Shown here: positions 13,334 to 14,564 of the stretch, piece after piece
Layout of the letters: each line of letters begins with the position of its first letter
Numbering within the stretch: position 1 is the first letter of the stretch
Assembly (NCBI GenBank): GCA_020354155.1
Contig: CP070644.1
Coordinates: 2,454,676 to 2,469,239, forward strand
Reading direction: 5' to 3'
DNA length: 14,564 nt
Source of the DNA: Nitrospiraceae bacterium
GTDB taxonomy: Bacteria; Nitrospirota; Thermodesulfovibrionia; UBA6902
Made by a program: the position numbers and the translations under genes
The notes under the pieces: model-generated
What the model saw: only the letters and a program-made list of their open reading frames with translations
Told to the model about the DNA's origin: nothing
The model's database searches: none

Positions 13334-14005
13334 ATGGATATTGCAAACATATTACGACAACTTGCCATATCGGCACTCCCGATATTAATAGCTATTACTT
13401 TCCACGAGGTAGCCCATGGGCTTGTTGCCTACAGGCTTGGCGACCCCACTGCAAAGTTCATGGGGAGGCTTACCTTGAACCCGCTTGCACATATCGACAA
13501 AATCGGTACCATTCTTATGCCGATCATGCTGCTCATACTGACAAACGGACAGTTTGTTTTCGGCTATGCAAAGCCTGTCCCCATCAACACCGCAAATTTC
13601 AAAGATCCTAAAAAACATATGGCCCTGTCAGCTGCAGCAGGCCCGGTCATGAATATATCACTTGCCGTCATCAGTGCACTGTTAATAAAAATAATAATTC
13701 CTGTCCTTGCATTTATACTGCCGGCAGGCTTTGCAAATGCTATTGTCGAACCTCTTACTTTAATGCTGTTAAGCAGCATTAAATGGAATGTGCTTCTTGC
13801 GGTCTTCAATCTCATACCCGTTCCTCCCCTTGACGGCGGACGGGTACTGGTCGGTTTGCTTCCTCATCGGCAGGCCATTGCATACAGCAGGATTGAGCCC
13901 TACGGGATGTTCATTGTTATTCTTCTCATTGTTACCGATGTTGCGCGAATGTTCATTTATCCGCTCATGTCAGCACTTTTTAAATTAATCACATTAATTC
14001 TTTGA
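13334..14005 (+). CDS. Site-2 protease family (M50) membrane metalloprotease
   Basis: A 223-residue polytopic membrane zinc protease that cuts substrates within the membrane. The zinc ligands HEVAH are at 24-28 in the first hydrophobic segment (ITFHEVAHGLVAYRLGDP). The third ligand is Asp167 in NLIPVPPLDGGR (159-170), a variant of the NPxPxxDG motif. About five or six hydrophobic segments are visible. No PDZ or CBS domain is present, so this is a minimal form, common in Nitrospirota and Desulfobacterota. In such genomes it often sits directly before trpS and the scpA/scpB genes. The start at 13334 lacks a strong ribosome binding site. It ends 13 bases before trpS, so the pair is an operon. 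Its natural substrate is unknown. Confidence 0.92.
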   Translation: MDIANILRQLAISALPILIAITFHEVAHGLVAYRLGDPTAKFMGRLTLNPLAHIDKIGTILMPIMLLILTNGQFVFGYAKPVPINTANFKDPKKHMALSAAAGPVMNISLAVISALLIKIIIPVLAFILPAGFANAIVEPLTLMLLSSIKWNVLLAVFNLIPVPPLDGGRVLVGLLPHRQAIAYSRIEPYGMFIVILLIVTDVARMFIYPLMSALFKLITLIL

Positions 14006-14018
14006 AGGAGTAACTATT

Positions 14019-14564
14019 ATGTCAAAAAAACGCGTCCTCAGCGGAATACAGCCCAGCGGAAAACTGCATATCGGCAATCTCGTCGGCGCGCTCCAGAACT
14101 GGGTAAAGATACAGGACGATTATGAGTGCTACTATTTCATTGCTGACTGGCATGCACTGACCTCCCAGTATTCAGATACTTCTTGTCTGAAGGAGTATGT
14201 AACTGACGTGCTCGTCAACTGTCTTGCTTCCGGGCTGGATCCTGAAAAAGCAACGATCTTTCAGCAGTCACGCCTCCTTGAGCATGCTGAACTGCATCTG
14301 CTTCTTTCCATGATAACCCCCCTTGGCTGGCTTGAACGGGTACCCAGCTATAAAGAAAAGCAGCTTGAGGTAAAGGATAAGGACCTGAATACCTACGGGT
14401 TCCTCGGTTATCCTCTTCTCCAGTCAGCGGACATTATGATGTACAGGGCACATTACGTGCCTGTTGGCGTAGACCAGGTGCCCCACCTTGAGATCACACG
14501 GGAGATAGCGCGCAGGTTCAACAATTTTTATGGAGAAGTGTTCCCGGAGCCCGATGCACTCCTC
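14019..14564 (+). CDS. trpS: Tryptophan--tRNA ligase, N-terminal part (3' end outside window)
   Basis: The frame runs from ATG 14019 to the window edge, 182 codons without a stop. The class I aminoacyl-tRNA synthetase start SGIQPSGKLHIGN (residues 8-20) includes HIGN at 17-20, the TrpRS form of the HIGH motif. It is followed by the typical FIADWHALT segment and then YPLLQSADIMMYRA and VGVDQVPHLEITREIARRFN. The KMSKS loop would lie beyond the window. The enzyme charges tRNA-Trp in the cytoplasm. AAGGAG at 14005-14010 supports the start, and the A of GAAGGAG overlaps the stop of the site-2 protease gene, consistent with translational coupling. Confidence 0.96.
   Translation, partial: MSKKRVLSGIQPSGKLHIGNLVGALQNWVKIQDDYECYYFIADWHALTSQYSDTSCLKEYVTDVLVNCLASGLDPEKATIFQQSRLLEHAELHLLLSMITPLGWLERVPSYKEKQLEVKDKDLNTYGFLGYPLLQSADIMMYRAHYVPVGVDQVPHLEITREIARRFNNFYGEVFPEPDALL

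Noticed and set aside
1..14564. CRISPR arrays, tRNA or rRNA genes, insertion sequences
   Set aside because: No regularly spaced repeats, cloverleaf, rRNA segments, transposase or flanking terminal repeats were seen on either strand by eye.

Overview
The window looks like a chromosomal piece of an anaerobic Gram-negative bacterium, most like Nitrospirota or Desulfobacterota. This is inferred from GTP-dependent PEP carboxykinase, a site-2 protease next to trpS, a SPASM radical SAM enzyme, a GlgX debranching enzyme and an apparent selenoprotein. No rRNA, tRNA, insertion sequence or CRISPR array was seen. The first ~2 kb are AT-rich and end a surface-polysaccharide-type cluster; the rest has a more even base composition.

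Layout. 1-1651 (+): tail of a SAM methyltransferase, then a membrane-anchored SGNH/GDSL protein. 1695-1928 (-): small membrane protein. 2213-3420 (+): a redox group made of a DsbA-like secreted thioredoxin, a 68-aa two-helix membrane protein, and a 107-residue thioredoxin-fold protein interrupted by an in-frame UGA. The frame continues 30 codons past that UGA with family-like sequence, and a bacterial SECIS-like hairpin sits at the right distance, so I read it as selenocysteine 77. 3634-4188 (+): unrecognised protein. 4309-8887 (-): GlgX, a two-TM protein of unknown function, and a PilT-like ATPase fused to an N-terminal MshEN domain that has an exact 24-5-24 double c-di-GMP-binding motif but altered Walker B and His-box residues.

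8888-9456 is a long stretch without a firm gene. It holds two good sigma70 promoters (one per direction), several inverted repeats, and a possible broken minus-strand gene. From it runs a compact (+) cassette: a 33-aa peptide with a very strong ribosome binding site (9457-9558, too short for routine gene calling), two perfect hairpins, a radical SAM/SPASM enzyme (9691-10746) and a YceI protein without a signal peptide (10764-11297). This has the layout of a ribosomally made, radical-SAM-modified peptide system. A bidirectional terminator separates it from pckG (-, 11346-13133). A divergent (+) pair, site-2 protease M50 and trpS (cut by the window end), closes the window.

The strongest candidates for something new are the Sec-containing thioredoxin-like protein at 3097-3420, the peptide/radical SAM/YceI cassette, and the c-di-GMP-sensor PilT fusion.
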